In this document: piece after piece, positions 26,429-35,318 of the stretch | Layout of the letters: every line of letters begins with the position of its first letter | Numbering within the stretch: position 1 is the stretch's first letter | Origin: Thalassospiraceae bacterium LMO-JJ14 | GTDB lineage: Bacteria; Pseudomonadota; Alphaproteobacteria; Rhodospirillales; Casp-alpha2 | DNA: 64,000 nucleotides | NCBI GenBank assembly: GCA_021555105.2 | Contig: CP134604.1 | Span: 3,448,501 to 3,512,500, forward strand | Reading direction: 5' to 3' | The notes under the pieces: model-generated | The model's database searches: none | What the model was told of the DNA's origin: nothing | What the model saw: only the letters and a program-made list of their open reading frames with translations | Position numbers and translations under genes: made by a program

Positions 26429-26439
26429 CGGCCCCGGCC

Positions 26440-26973
26440 ATGCAGCCCCCGCTTATTCGCCCGCGCACCGATGCCGACATGGCGCAGATCACCGCGATCT
26501 ACACGCATCATGTCCTGCACGGCGCATCGAGCTGGGAACTGACGCCCCCGGATGAAATCGAAATGATCAGGCGCGCGCACGCCATCGAAGACGCCGGATA
26601 TCCGTATCTGGTCGCCGAACGTGACGGCGTGGTCGCCGGATATGCCTATGCAAGCGCCTACCGGCCCCGCCCGGCGTACCGTAATACCGTCGAGTTATCG
26701 ATCTATATCGACGACACGCAGCGCCGCGCCGGCATCGGCAGCGCCCTCATGACAACCCTGATCGACACCTGCACCGACATGGGATTCCGCCAGATGATCG
26801 CCATCATCGGCGATTCGCAGAACCGCCAATCCATCGATTTCCACGAGAAAATGGGTTTCGTTCACGTCGGCAAGGTTCACGAGATCGGCTACAAGTTCGG
26901 CCGCTGGATGGATCAGATCATCATGCAGCGCCCGCTCGGCGCGGGTGCCTCAACGCCGCCGGACAGGCCCTGA
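26440..26973 (+). CDS. GNAT N-acetyltransferase, phosphinothricin-acetyltransferase-like
   Basis: 177 residues. The GNAT fold is shown by ITAIYTHHVLHGASSWE at the N-terminus, GYAYASAYRPRPAYRNTVELSIYIDDTQRRAGIGSALM with the acetyl-CoA-binding R-x-x-G-I-G, and NRQSIDFHEKMGFVHVGKVHEIGYKFGRW near the C-terminus. This is the pattern of the PAT/MddA group that acetylates amine groups of methionine sulfone-type compounds or phosphinothricin; the natural substrate here is unknown. It follows the amidohydrolase gene closely. The pairing of an acyl-amino-acid hydrolase with an N-acetyltransferase may reflect one pathway. Confidence 0.88.
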   Translation: MQPPLIRPRTDADMAQITAIYTHHVLHGASSWELTPPDEIEMIRRAHAIEDAGYPYLVAERDGVVAGYAYASAYRPRPAYRNTVELSIYIDDTQRRAGIGSALMTTLIDTCTDMGFRQMIAIIGDSQNRQSIDFHEKMGFVHVGKVHEIGYKFGRWMDQIIMQRPLGAGASTPPDRP

Positions 26974-27075
26974 ACGGCGCCTGAGATCCCCCTGGACACC
27001 TGTCCGCCCCGTATTCGGCAATAATCCGTACTAAGTGCGCCTTCAGGGCCCGCAGAAGATCATCTATACCGCAGC

Positions 27076-27182
27076 GCAAAAAAGGGCCGTGCCTACGGCA
27101 CGGCCCGAGTATTTGGGAGGAAACATCCAAGTTTGCAGCAGCTTACCGACAATATGAAATCACCAGTTCGTTGCTGCAATGC
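27076..27182 (-). ncRNA. Candidate small RNA with exposed UUUCCUCCC and intrinsic terminator
   Basis: In the 464-base gap 26974-27437 the minus strand shows a compact RNA-like unit. A stem TTGCAGCA/TGCTGCAA (27179-27172 with 27140-27133) is followed by a mainly single-stranded section carrying TTTCCTCCC, an anti-Shine-Dalgarno-type motif in a small TTGG/CCAA loop. A perfect 10-bp stem with 3-base loop (27106-27097 with 27093-27084) then runs into TTTTTT. A -10-like TTTAAT with upstream TTGTTT lies just before the first stem. There is no ORF. The architecture matches alphaproteobacterial trans-acting RNAs that bind ribosome sites. Inference only. The rest of the gap holds the SLT promoter and nothing else that I see. 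Confidence 0.6.
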
Positions 27183-27392
27183 ACAAATTAAAGGCTTTTC
27201 TCGCAGATGCAAACAAAAAAGTCATTTTTTTTAAATCTGCATATTCATCCCGTACCGATGTGACGTTTTTGCCACGCAATTTCTACCTAGCGCGCCGCTC
27301 TTTGCCGGTGTTATTTCCGCCCGCCTTCACCCGCACGTTAATAGTTCCTTGATTTTATTGCGCGATTCTTGGTTAACGCGGCGATGCGCACT

Positions 27393-27408
27393 TGGCATCG
27401 CTCTTGCT
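27393..27408 (+). promoter_or_regulatory. Sigma-54 (RpoN)-type promoter of the lytic transglycosylase
   Basis: TGGCAT-N5-TTGCT, with the invariant GG (27394-27395) and GC (27406-27407) at the required 11-base spacing. The transcript would start near 27420, just before the Shine-Dalgarno AAGGAG (27425-27430) and the GTG at 27438. A half-matching CtrA-like site TTAA-N7-TTGA lies at 27338-27352. Confidence 0.6.
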
Positions 27409-27437
27409 TCGTTCGGGGTGGGTTAAGGAGCGGGACA

Positions 27438-28436
27438 GTGAGATTCAACAACGAAACACGGCCCTGGCTGATTTTGTTCAGCGCCACCGTCGGCGCCGCC
27501 ATCATGATCCTGGTCACGGCATCGGTCGCTTTGTCGGACACCAACCTGTCGGCGAACGCCGAAGAGCGGGCATTCGCCGTCTGCGAGCGCGCCACGACCC
27601 GCTGGGAGCGGATTTCCGAGGTGCCGGACAGGCTCCTGCAGGCCATTTCACTGGCCGAATCGGGCCGCTGGTCGAAGACCCGTAAGCGCGTCCGGGCCTG
27701 GCCGTGGACCGTCACATCGGGCGGGCCCGGCAATTATTTCGCAAGCAAGGCCGAAGCGATGGCCGAGGTGCGGCGCCTGCAGGCCGCCGGTGTCGAAAAC
27801 ATCGACGTCGGCTGCATGCAGGTGAACCTGCATTTCCACGGTCACAACTTCAACAATGCCGCCGAGGCCATGGACCCGGATATCAACGTCGCCTATGCGG
27901 CGCAATTCCTGACGGCGCTGCGCGACAGTGCCGAAAACTGGGGCGAAGCCGCCGGCTATTATCATTCCAGAACCCCGGAACGCACCGATTACTACCGCGG
28001 CAAGGTCGAGAAATTCTGGGCCGAGCTGACCGATGGCCGGTCCGCCGAGACCAGCGTCGCCGCCCGCAGCCCCCGCAGCGAACCCGCCCCGGCGCCCGAT
28101 GTTTACAGAATTACCCCCATCGACCGCAGCCGTACGGCGGCGCTGAACGCGCGTTTCACAAAGCTCAAAACGGCGGCACGCAAGCTGCGCGACGACCTCG
28201 ACCCGGAACTGCGGCGCCAGAAGCAGCTTGAAGCCTGGCGCACCGCGCGCGGACGTGCCGAGCAGCTCCAGCATCTGCTGGCGGTCCGCAAGGCGGAACT
28301 GGAGGACAAACGCAAACGGGAACTGGAAAGCGCCTTCAAAAGAGACCGCGCGTCCAGGTTCTCGGAAAACCGCCGCCGCCAGCTCGCCGAATGGCGTGAA
28401 CGGGTCACATCGGGCGTCCTGCCGATCCCGAATTAA
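27438..28436 (+). CDS. Lytic transglycosylase (SLT domain) with charged C-terminal coiled coil
   Basis: 332 residues from GTG 27438, chosen for the Shine-Dalgarno AAGGAG at ideal spacing; the longer open frame has no ribosome site. A membrane/signal segment spans about residues 9-33. The SLT domain (about 45-200) has catalytic Glu in LLQAISLAESGRW and the typical IDVGCMQVNLHFHGHNF and AAGYYHSRTP motifs; it would cleave peptidoglycan glycan strands. Residues about 235-325 are a highly charged helix rich in R, K, E and A, unusual for the family. The sigma-54-type promoter hints at a flagellar or other envelope-spanning assembly role. Confidence 0.87.
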   Translation: MRFNNETRPWLILFSATVGAAIMILVTASVALSDTNLSANAEERAFAVCERATTRWERISEVPDRLLQAISLAESGRWSKTRKRVRAWPWTVTSGGPGNYFASKAEAMAEVRRLQAAGVENIDVGCMQVNLHFHGHNFNNAAEAMDPDINVAYAAQFLTALRDSAENWGEAAGYYHSRTPERTDYYRGKVEKFWAELTDGRSAETSVAARSPRSEPAPAPDVYRITPIDRSRTAALNARFTKLKTAARKLRDDLDPELRRQKQLEAWRTARGRAEQLQHLLAVRKAELEDKRKRELESAFKRDRASRFSENRRRQLAEWRERVTSGVLPIPN

Positions 28437-28444
28437 CGCAGCAC

Positions 28445-28588
28445 CGTCATCCCGGGCACGACTTTCGTCCGATCAATGATCGGCAAGGAAAGTCAGCGAC
28501 CCGGGACCTATTCCTACGATGGGCACCGGTATGTCCATGGGTCCCGGCTCTCCCCCGGATCTTGACCGGGGTTCGGCCGGGATGACGG
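28445..28588. repeat. Dispersed CGTCATCC...GGGATGACG palindromic element, copy 1
   Basis: Begins CGTCATCCCGGG and ends CCGGGATGACGG, with internal inverted segments (GATCAATGATC, CCCCCGGATCTTGACCGGGG). It lies between the lytic transglycosylase and a convergent acyl-CoA dehydrogenase. One of five related elements in the window (also 30459, 32264, 60828, 62963). Confidence 0.8.
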
Positions 28589-28596
28589 GTGGGGGA

Positions 28597-29763
28597 CTAG
28601 AAAGACCGGGGCATGCCGAGCACGTGTTCGGCTATATACGACAGGATCAGGTTGGCCGAGATCGGCGCCGTGCGGTACAGCCGTGTTTCGCGGAACTTCC
28701 GCTCGATATCGTATTCCTCGGCAAAGGCGAAACCGCCGTATGTCTGCATGCAGGTATCCGCCGCGTGCCACGATGCGTCGGCGGCTAAAAGCTTGGCCAT
28801 GTTGGCCTCGGCGCCGCACGCCTCGCCGGCATCGAACAGATCGGCGGCCTTGGCCGACATCAGCGCGGCGGCTTCGGTGTTCGCGTAGGCCTGCGCGATC
28901 GGAAACTGGATGCCCTGGTTCTGGCCGATCGGCCGGTCGAACACGACCCGCTCTTTCGCATAGGTGCTGGCCTTTTCGATGAACCAGCGCGCATCGCCGA
29001 TGCATTCATGTGCGATCAGGATGCGTTCCGCGTTCATGCCGTCGAGGATATAACGGAACCCCTTGCCTTCCTCGCCGATCAGGCTGTCTGCGGGAATACG
29101 CATGTCGTCGAAGAACACTTCGGTCGAGTTGTGGTTGAGCATGGCGCGGATCGGCTTGATCGTCAGCCCCTTGCCCAGAACTTCGCGCATATCGACAAGA
29201 AAGATCGACAGCCCGTCGTGCGGCTTCTTGCCTTCGTCGCGGGGCTGCGTGCGCGCCAACAACAGCATCAGATCGGAATGCTCGGCGCGCGACGTCCAGA
29301 CCTTCTGGCCGTTGACGATAAAGTCGTCACCGTCGCGGACGGCGGTGGTGCGGATGCGCGACGTGTCGGTGCCGCTGGTCGGTTCCGTCACGCCGAATGC
29401 CTGCAGACGCAACGCGCCAGACGCGATGTCCGGCAGATAGGTCTGTTTCTGCTCTTCCGAACCGTGCCGCAGCAGCGCACCCATGATGTACATCTGCGCG
29501 TGGCACGCGGCGCCGTTGCCGCCCGAGCGGTGCACGGTTTCCAGTATCGCGGCGGCTTCGCGGATGCCGAGGCCCGAACCGCCGTATTGCTCGGGGATCA
29601 GGCAGCCCAGATAACCGGCATCGGTCAGCGCTTGGACGAACGCCGTCGGATAGCCCCGTTCGCGGTCCAGTTCACGCCAGTATTCGCCGGGAAAATCCGC
29701 GCACAGCTTTTCGACACTGTCACGGATCGCTTGTAATTCGTCGTTCAAGTCCTGATCTTTCAT
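28597..29763 (-). CDS. Acyl-CoA dehydrogenase
   Basis: 388 residues, normal family length. FAD/substrate motifs are present: LQAFGVTEPTSGTDTSRIRTTA, VNGQKVWTSRAEHSDL, FDRPIGQNQGIQFPIA and QTYGGFAFAEEYDIERKFRETRLYRTAPISANL. The usual catalytic Glu near the C-terminus (in IYEGT) is replaced by RTAPIS. A glutamate at NAERILIAHECIG occupies the place of the alternative base known in long-chain and isovaleryl-CoA dehydrogenases, so the enzyme is probably still active. Oxidises an acyl-CoA thioester to the 2-enoyl-CoA; chain specificity unknown. Single gene, divergent from the GST gene. Confidence 0.9.
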   Translation of the reverse strand: MKDQDLNDELQAIRDSVEKLCADFPGEYWRELDRERGYPTAFVQALTDAGYLGCLIPEQYGGSGLGIREAAAILETVHRSGGNGAACHAQMYIMGALLRHGSEEQKQTYLPDIASGALRLQAFGVTEPTSGTDTSRIRTTAVRDGDDFIVNGQKVWTSRAEHSDLMLLLARTQPRDEGKKPHDGLSIFLVDMREVLGKGLTIKPIRAMLNHNSTEVFFDDMRIPADSLIGEEGKGFRYILDGMNAERILIAHECIGDARWFIEKASTYAKERVVFDRPIGQNQGIQFPIAQAYANTEAAALMSAKAADLFDAGEACGAEANMAKLLAADASWHAADTCMQTYGGFAFAEEYDIERKFRETRLYRTAPISANLILSYIAEHVLGMPRSF

Positions 29764-29844
29764 GCAACCGGTTTACACCACGCGTCCCCTCATGGAAACT
29801 GGGGACAACGCATTCGATAGCGACACGATAACGAGGAAACATCC

Positions 29845-30453
29845 ATGCTGAAACTCTATGATGTGCCGGTTTCCGGCAATTGCCACAAAGTCCGCCTGAT
29901 GCTGTCCATTTTGGGCATCGATTACGAAAAAGTCCCGGTCAATCTGATGGAGGCCGAGCAGAAAACGCCCGAATACCTTGCCATCAACCCCGTCGGCAAG
30001 GTGCCCGCCATCGACGACGACGGCACCGTGATCTGGGACTCACAGGCGATTCTCGTCTATCTCGCCAGCAAATACGGTTCGACCGACTGGTATCCAGATG
30101 ACGCCGAGCAACGCGGCCAGGTGCAGCAATGGCTGTCCCTCGCCGCCAACGAAATGTTCAACGGCCCGGCCATTGCCCGCGCCATCGTGATCTTCAACCG
30201 CGAAGGCGATCAGGAAAAAGTGCGCAAGGCCGGCGAAGCGACGCTGGCCATCCTCAACGGCTGGCTGGAAAACCACGACTGGCTGGCGTGCGGCCGCCCG
30301 ACCATCGCCGATATCGCCGTCTATCCGTATGCCGCCATGGCCTGGGAAGGTCACGTCGACATGTCGGCCTATCCGGCCATGAACGCATGGATCGAGCGGG
30401 TCGAGGCACTGCCCGGCTACGTCGGCATGAAGAATATGCCAAGACCGGCGTAA
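29845..30453 (+). CDS. Glutathione S-transferase family protein
   Basis: 202 residues. An N-terminal thioredoxin-like domain has the active-site region YDVPVSGNCHKVRLMLSILG, a cis-Pro in INPVGKVPAIDDDG and the glutathione-binding DSQAILVYLASKYG. The C-terminal helical domain has the N-capping motif PTIADIAVYPYAAMA. Conjugates or reduces substrates with glutathione in the cytoplasm; substrate unknown. The ATG is preceded by GAGGAAA. The gene is followed by a short hairpin repeat and the convergent ABC exporter. Confidence 0.92.
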   Translation: MLKLYDVPVSGNCHKVRLMLSILGIDYEKVPVNLMEAEQKTPEYLAINPVGKVPAIDDDGTVIWDSQAILVYLASKYGSTDWYPDDAEQRGQVQQWLSLAANEMFNGPAIARAIVIFNREGDQEKVRKAGEATLAILNGWLENHDWLACGRPTIADIAVYPYAAMAWEGHVDMSAYPAMNAWIERVEALPGYVGMKNMPRPA

Positions 30454-30458
30454 CAAAC

Positions 30459-30490
30459 GTCGTCATTCCCGCCTGCGCGGGGGTGACGAC
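30459..30490. repeat. Short CGTCATTCC...GGTGACGAC hairpin element, copy 2
   Basis: GTCGTCATTCCCGC-CTGCG-CGGGGGTGACGAC forms a compact hairpin between the convergent GST and ABC permease genes. It is the shortest member of the dispersed family and may act as a bidirectional 3' end. Confidence 0.75.
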
Positions 30491-30500
30491 TTAAGCTGCT

Positions 30501-31258
30501 TTAGTCCTTCAACCGATATCCGGTTTTGAAGATCCACGCGATCAGCGCCAGACAGATACCGAGGAACACCACCGACATGGCGACGCTGGCAAGAATGCTG
30601 ACGTCGCCTTTGTCATAAAAGGCCCAGCGGAAACCGCTGATCAGGTAGACGACCGGATTCAAGAGGCTGATTTTCTGCCAGATCGGCGGCAGCATATCGA
30701 TGGAATAGAAGGTGCCGCCCAGGAACGTCAGCGGCGTGATGACCAGAAGCGGCACGATCTGCAGCTTCTCGAACCCATCCGCCCAGATACCGATGATGAA
30801 CCCCAAAAGCGAGAACGTGACCGAGGTCAGCAAAAGAAAGCCCAGCATGGCGAACGGGTGGGCGACCTGCAGCGGCACGAAGAAGCCCGCCGTCGCCAGA
30901 ATGATCAGGCCGAGGATCACCGATTTCGTCGCCGCCGCGCCGGCGTAGCCGATGACGATTTCCAGATACGACACCGGTGCCGAGAGAATTTCATAGATGG
31001 TGCCGGAAAAGCGCGGGAAATAAATCCCGAACGACGCGTTCGACACGCTTTGCGTCAGCAACGACAGCATGATCAGGCCCGGCACAATGAACGAGCCGTA
31101 ACTGACGCCGTCGACCTCGGTGATGCGCGACCCGATGGCGGCGCCGAAGACGACGAAATACAGGCACGTTGAAATTACCGGCGAGACGATACTTTGCATC
31201 AGCGTGCGGGCCGTGCGCGCCATTTCGAAGCGATAGATTGCGAGGATGCCGCGGACAT

Positions 31259-31262
<4 letters not shown>
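30501..31262 (-). CDS. ABC-2 type exporter permease (YadH-like)
   Basis: 253 residues with six predicted membrane segments. Typical ABC-2 permease features are [45 protein letters not shown] and [37 protein letters not shown]. It pairs with the ATPase encoded just upstream, whose stop codon overlaps this start (ATGA). Length and motifs match the YadG/YadH type; the exported substrate (polysaccharide, lipid or drug) is not known. Confidence 0.9.
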
Positions 31263-32200
<938 letters not shown>

Positions 32201-32263
32201 GAGGGGTTAATTAATCCCTCAAACCGTGGATGGAAAGCCCTTGGATAGAAAACACCATTAATT

Positions 32264-32388
32264 CGTCATCCCCGCGAATGCGGGGACCCATCAGCGTTCA
32301 GTTGCCTGACGTTTCCATGGGTCCCGGATCGCAAGCCTTGCCGCCGAAATCCAAAGGATTTCGGGCGCGGCTACCGTCCGGGATGACG
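32264..32388. repeat. Dispersed CGTCATCC...GGGATGACG element, copy 3
   Basis: Begins CGTCATCCCCGCGAATGCGGGGA and ends CCGTCCGGGATGACG, with an internal arm GATTTCGG. It occupies the gap between dgcA and the start of the ABC ATPase gene, where a promoter of the latter would also be expected. Confidence 0.8.
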
Positions 32389-32396
32389 ACGTGAGG

Positions 32397-33380
32397 TTAG
32401 CCCCAAAGCTCGGGTTTCGGCGGATGGATCATGCCGCCGGTGAAGTCGAGGCCGGGTGTGCGGTCTTGCTTCAGCAACAGCGGCCCGTCGAGATCGACGA
32501 TTTTCGCCCCCTGCGCGACCAGCACCGCCGGGGCCATGGCCAGCGACGTGCCGACCATGCAGCCGACCATGATGCCGAAGCCCATGCTTTCGGCCCGGGC
32601 CTTGAGCGTCAGCGCCTCGGTCAGGCCGCCGGTCTTGTCGAGCTTGATGTTGACCATGTCGTACTTGCCCTTGAGACCTTCGAGGTCCGCCGAGGTATGC
32701 AGCGCTTCGTCGGCGCACAGCGCGACCGGGCTATCGATCCCGCGCAGACCCTCGTCATCGCCGGCGGGCACCGGCTGTTCCAGCATTTCGACACCGATCC
32801 GTTTCAGGTATTCGCCCTTGGCGGCAACGATCTCGGCGCTCCAGCCTTCGTTCGGGTCGACGATCAGCCGCGCCGCCGGCGCCGACGCCTTGATCGCATC
32901 GAGGCGGGCTTCGATGTCGTTGGCGTCCATCTTGATCTTGAGCAACGGCGCATGCGACAGCTCCGCCGCCCGTGCACCCATCTCGCCGGGCGTGCCGATG
33001 CCGATGGTCTCCGCCGTGATTTCCGGCCGCAACGCACCCAGTCCGCACAAATCCGCGACCGAGGCATGCGCTTCCTTGGCGCGCAGATCCCACAGCGCAC
33101 AATCAACGGCGTTGCGTGCCGCCCCGGCGGCCATCAACTCCTGCAGGGTCGCGGGCTGGATATCGCCCTCGACGGCGCGGCGCACGGCTTCAATCTCGGC
33201 GACGACGCTTTCGGTGGTTTCGTTGTAGCGCGGATAGGGCACGCATTCGGCCCAGCCGCGCGTCCCGTTCTCGACGATCTCGACGACGACCACGTCGGCC
33301 GCCGTCTTGACGCCGCGCGAGATGGCAAACGGACGCGCCAGCGGCCAGCTTTGCACCGTTACGGTGAGTTCACGCGCCAT
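32397..33380 (-). CDS. dgcA: Enolase-superfamily dipeptide epimerase / N-acetyl-D-glutamate racemase DgcA
   Basis: 327 residues. Muconate-lactonizing-enzyme subgroup: general acid/base lysines in LKIKMDANDIEARL and MVNIKLDKTGGL, and metal ligands in RLIVDPNEGW, EQPVPAGDD and LCADEALH. Together with DgcN it is known to convert D-glutamate to L-glutamate: DgcN acetylates D-Glu and DgcA racemises the N-acetyl form. The gene follows dgcN after two bases, matching the described operon. An alternative is an L-Ala-D/L-Glu epimerase, which the context makes less likely. Confidence 0.85.
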   Translation of the reverse strand: MARELTVTVQSWPLARPFAISRGVKTAADVVVVEIVENGTRGWAECVPYPRYNETTESVVAEIEAVRRAVEGDIQPATLQELMAAGAARNAVDCALWDLRAKEAHASVADLCGLGALRPEITAETIGIGTPGEMGARAAELSHAPLLKIKMDANDIEARLDAIKASAPAARLIVDPNEGWSAEIVAAKGEYLKRIGVEMLEQPVPAGDDEGLRGIDSPVALCADEALHTSADLEGLKGKYDMVNIKLDKTGGLTEALTLKARAESMGFGIMVGCMVGTSLAMAPAVLVAQGAKIVDLDGPLLLKQDRTPGLDFTGGMIHPPKPELWG

Positions 33381-33382
33381 GA

Positions 33383-34381
33383 TCAGTCGAGCGTATCGAC
33401 GATTTTGGCAACACCCGTGCGCACCGCATCGACGGTCGGCAGACCGAGACTGTCCTCGGTATCCTTCATCAGTTTTTCCGCCGCTGCGTCATCCAGACTT
33501 TTGGTATTGATCGAAATCCCCACCACCTTGGCGTCGGGATTGACGTTACGGGCCGCCCACAACCCGGCGTCGATGACTTCCTGGAAGCTCGGCAACCCCT
33601 TGTCGCCGAGCCCGCGCGCCGTCTTGCGGGCCGCATCGTGACAAATCACCAGTGCGTCCGGCTGCGAGCCGTGGATCAGGCCCAGCGTCACGCCCGCATA
33701 GGACGTGTGATACAGCGAGCCCTGCCCCTCGACCACGTGCCAGTGATCCGCGTCGGCGTCGGGCGACAGCCACTCGGCGGCCCCGGAAATAAAGTCGGCG
33801 ATCACCGCATCGACGGAAACCCCGTCGCCGCCGATGAAGATGCCGGTCTGCCCGGTGGCGGCGAAGGTCGCCTTTCTCCCCCGGTTTTCCAGCTCACGCC
33901 AGATCGCCAGCGACGTGTACATCTTACCGACCGATACATCCGTGCCGATGGTCAGCAGCCGCTTGCCGGTCCGCTTCTTGCCGCTGGCAACGTCGAAGTC
34001 GCGCGTCGGGTGACGCACATCGGTCAATGTACGGCCATGCTTTTCGGCGGCTTCGGCGATTTTCGGATTGCTTGCCAGCTTGCGGTGCAGACCGCTCGCC
34101 ACGTCCATGCCGTTTTCGATGCACTGTACGATCGGGTCGACCCAATTGTCGGGAATGATGCCGCCGCGGTTGGCGATACCGACGATCAACGTGCCGCAAC
34201 CGGCCTGGGCGGCATCGGCGGGTGTCATCTCAGGCAACCCCAGATCGGCCTTGCATCCGTCGAGCCGAAGCTGGCCGACGCACCATTCCGGTCGCCAGTC
34301 CTTGACGCCGATGGCGGTTTTGGCGGCCAGTTCATCCGGCGCGTCCCCCAGGAACATTAAATACGGTGTGCGAAATGCCAT
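33383..34381 (-). CDS. dgcN: DUF1611-family protein, D-glutamate N-acetyltransferase DgcN
   Basis: 332 residues with the two-domain DUF1611 layout. An N-terminal Rossmann-like part (GCGTLIVGIANRGGIIPDNW, then GMDVASGLH) is followed by a C-terminal P-loop domain with GTDVSVGKMYTSLAI, GQTGIFIGGDGVSVDAVIADF, WHVVEGQGSLYHTSYAGVTLGLIHG and DALVICHD. The family was long annotated NAD-dependent epimerase and later shown in marine bacteria to acetylate D-glutamate. Its position directly before dgcA supports that role; the acetyl-donor site cannot be verified by eye. Confidence 0.85.
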   Translation of the reverse strand: MAFRTPYLMFLGDAPDELAAKTAIGVKDWRPEWCVGQLRLDGCKADLGLPEMTPADAAQAGCGTLIVGIANRGGIIPDNWVDPIVQCIENGMDVASGLHRKLASNPKIAEAAEKHGRTLTDVRHPTRDFDVASGKKRTGKRLLTIGTDVSVGKMYTSLAIWRELENRGRKATFAATGQTGIFIGGDGVSVDAVIADFISGAAEWLSPDADADHWHVVEGQGSLYHTSYAGVTLGLIHGSQPDALVICHDAARKTARGLGDKGLPSFQEVIDAGLWAARNVNPDAKVVGISINTKSLDDAAAEKLMKDTEDSLGLPTVDAVRTGVAKIVDTLD

Positions 34382-34527
34382 GCCTCGTCCTCTCCTCTAC
34401 GCGATTGCTGTTTCGGCGCAGTGTGTCGGATTGCCCCTGCCCCGTCCAGAGTCCAGTCTGCGAGCATTGTTGGTATCAATGCATGAACGACATTGACCCG
34501 GCGGTGAAATACGGAGATAAAAAGCTC

Positions 34528-35226
34528 ATGGTAAATGTCATCAAAATTCCCGAACCCGTCACCATTCCGGTCGCCGGTTCGGACGATTCGTTTCCCGTCC
34601 ACCGCATCTTCTGCGTGGGCCGGAACTACGCCGAACACGCCCGTGAAATGGGTCACGACCCGGACCGCGAGCCGCCGTTCTTTTTTGAAAAACACACCAG
34701 CTCTTTGCTGTTCGCGCCGATGCCGGACGGGGCCGAATTCCCCTATCCGCAGCAGACATCGGACGTACATCACGAAGTCGAGCTTATCGTCGGCCTGGCC
34801 AAGGGCGGCAACGACATATCCGTCGAGCATGCCTTCGATCATGTCTGGGGTTATGCGGTCGGCATCGATATGACACGCCGCGACCTGCAGGGCGTTGCCA
34901 AGAAAATGGGCCGCCCCTGGGAAGTCGGCAAATCGTTCGACAATTCGGCACCCATCGGCATGTTCCATTCGATCGCCGAAGCCGGCCATATGAGCGAGGG
35001 GCATATCCGTCTCGACGTCAACGGCGAACGCCGTCAGGACGGCAACATGGATGCGATGATCTGGAAAATCCCCGAGACGATCAGCTATCTTTCCGGCCTG
35101 TTCACGCTGCAGCCGGGCGATCTGATCATGACCGGCACCCCCGCCGGCGTCGGCCCGGTTCAAAAAGGCGATGTCCTTGAAGGCCATATCGAAGGGCTGA
35201 GCAGCATCAAGATCACCGTCACCTGA
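34528..35226 (+). CDS. Fumarylacetoacetate-hydrolase-family protein
   Basis: 232 residues from ATG 34528; longer in-frame starts lack a ribosome site. Family motifs: RIFCVGRNYAEHAREMG, PFFFEKHTSSLL, HHEVELIVGLAKGG with metal-binding His-Glu-x-Glu, GIDMTRRDLQGVAKKMGRPWEVGKSFD, and IMTGTPAGVGPVQKGD. This size class covers acylpyruvases (fumarylpyruvate or acylpyruvate hydrolase) and oxaloacetate decarboxylases. It is divergent from dgcN, a weak hint of a link to amino-acid turnover. Confidence 0.9.
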   Translation: MVNVIKIPEPVTIPVAGSDDSFPVHRIFCVGRNYAEHAREMGHDPDREPPFFFEKHTSSLLFAPMPDGAEFPYPQQTSDVHHEVELIVGLAKGGNDISVEHAFDHVWGYAVGIDMTRRDLQGVAKKMGRPWEVGKSFDNSAPIGMFHSIAEAGHMSEGHIRLDVNGERRQDGNMDAMIWKIPETISYLSGLFTLQPGDLIMTGTPAGVGPVQKGDVLEGHIEGLSSIKITVT

Positions 35227-35318
35227 TTTAAGTCCGGCCGCGCGGCTTCCGCCCCGGGCCGGTAATATTTCAGCCACGCCGGTTTCCAGAAACGGCGCAC
35301 CGACAAGGAACTGCATAC

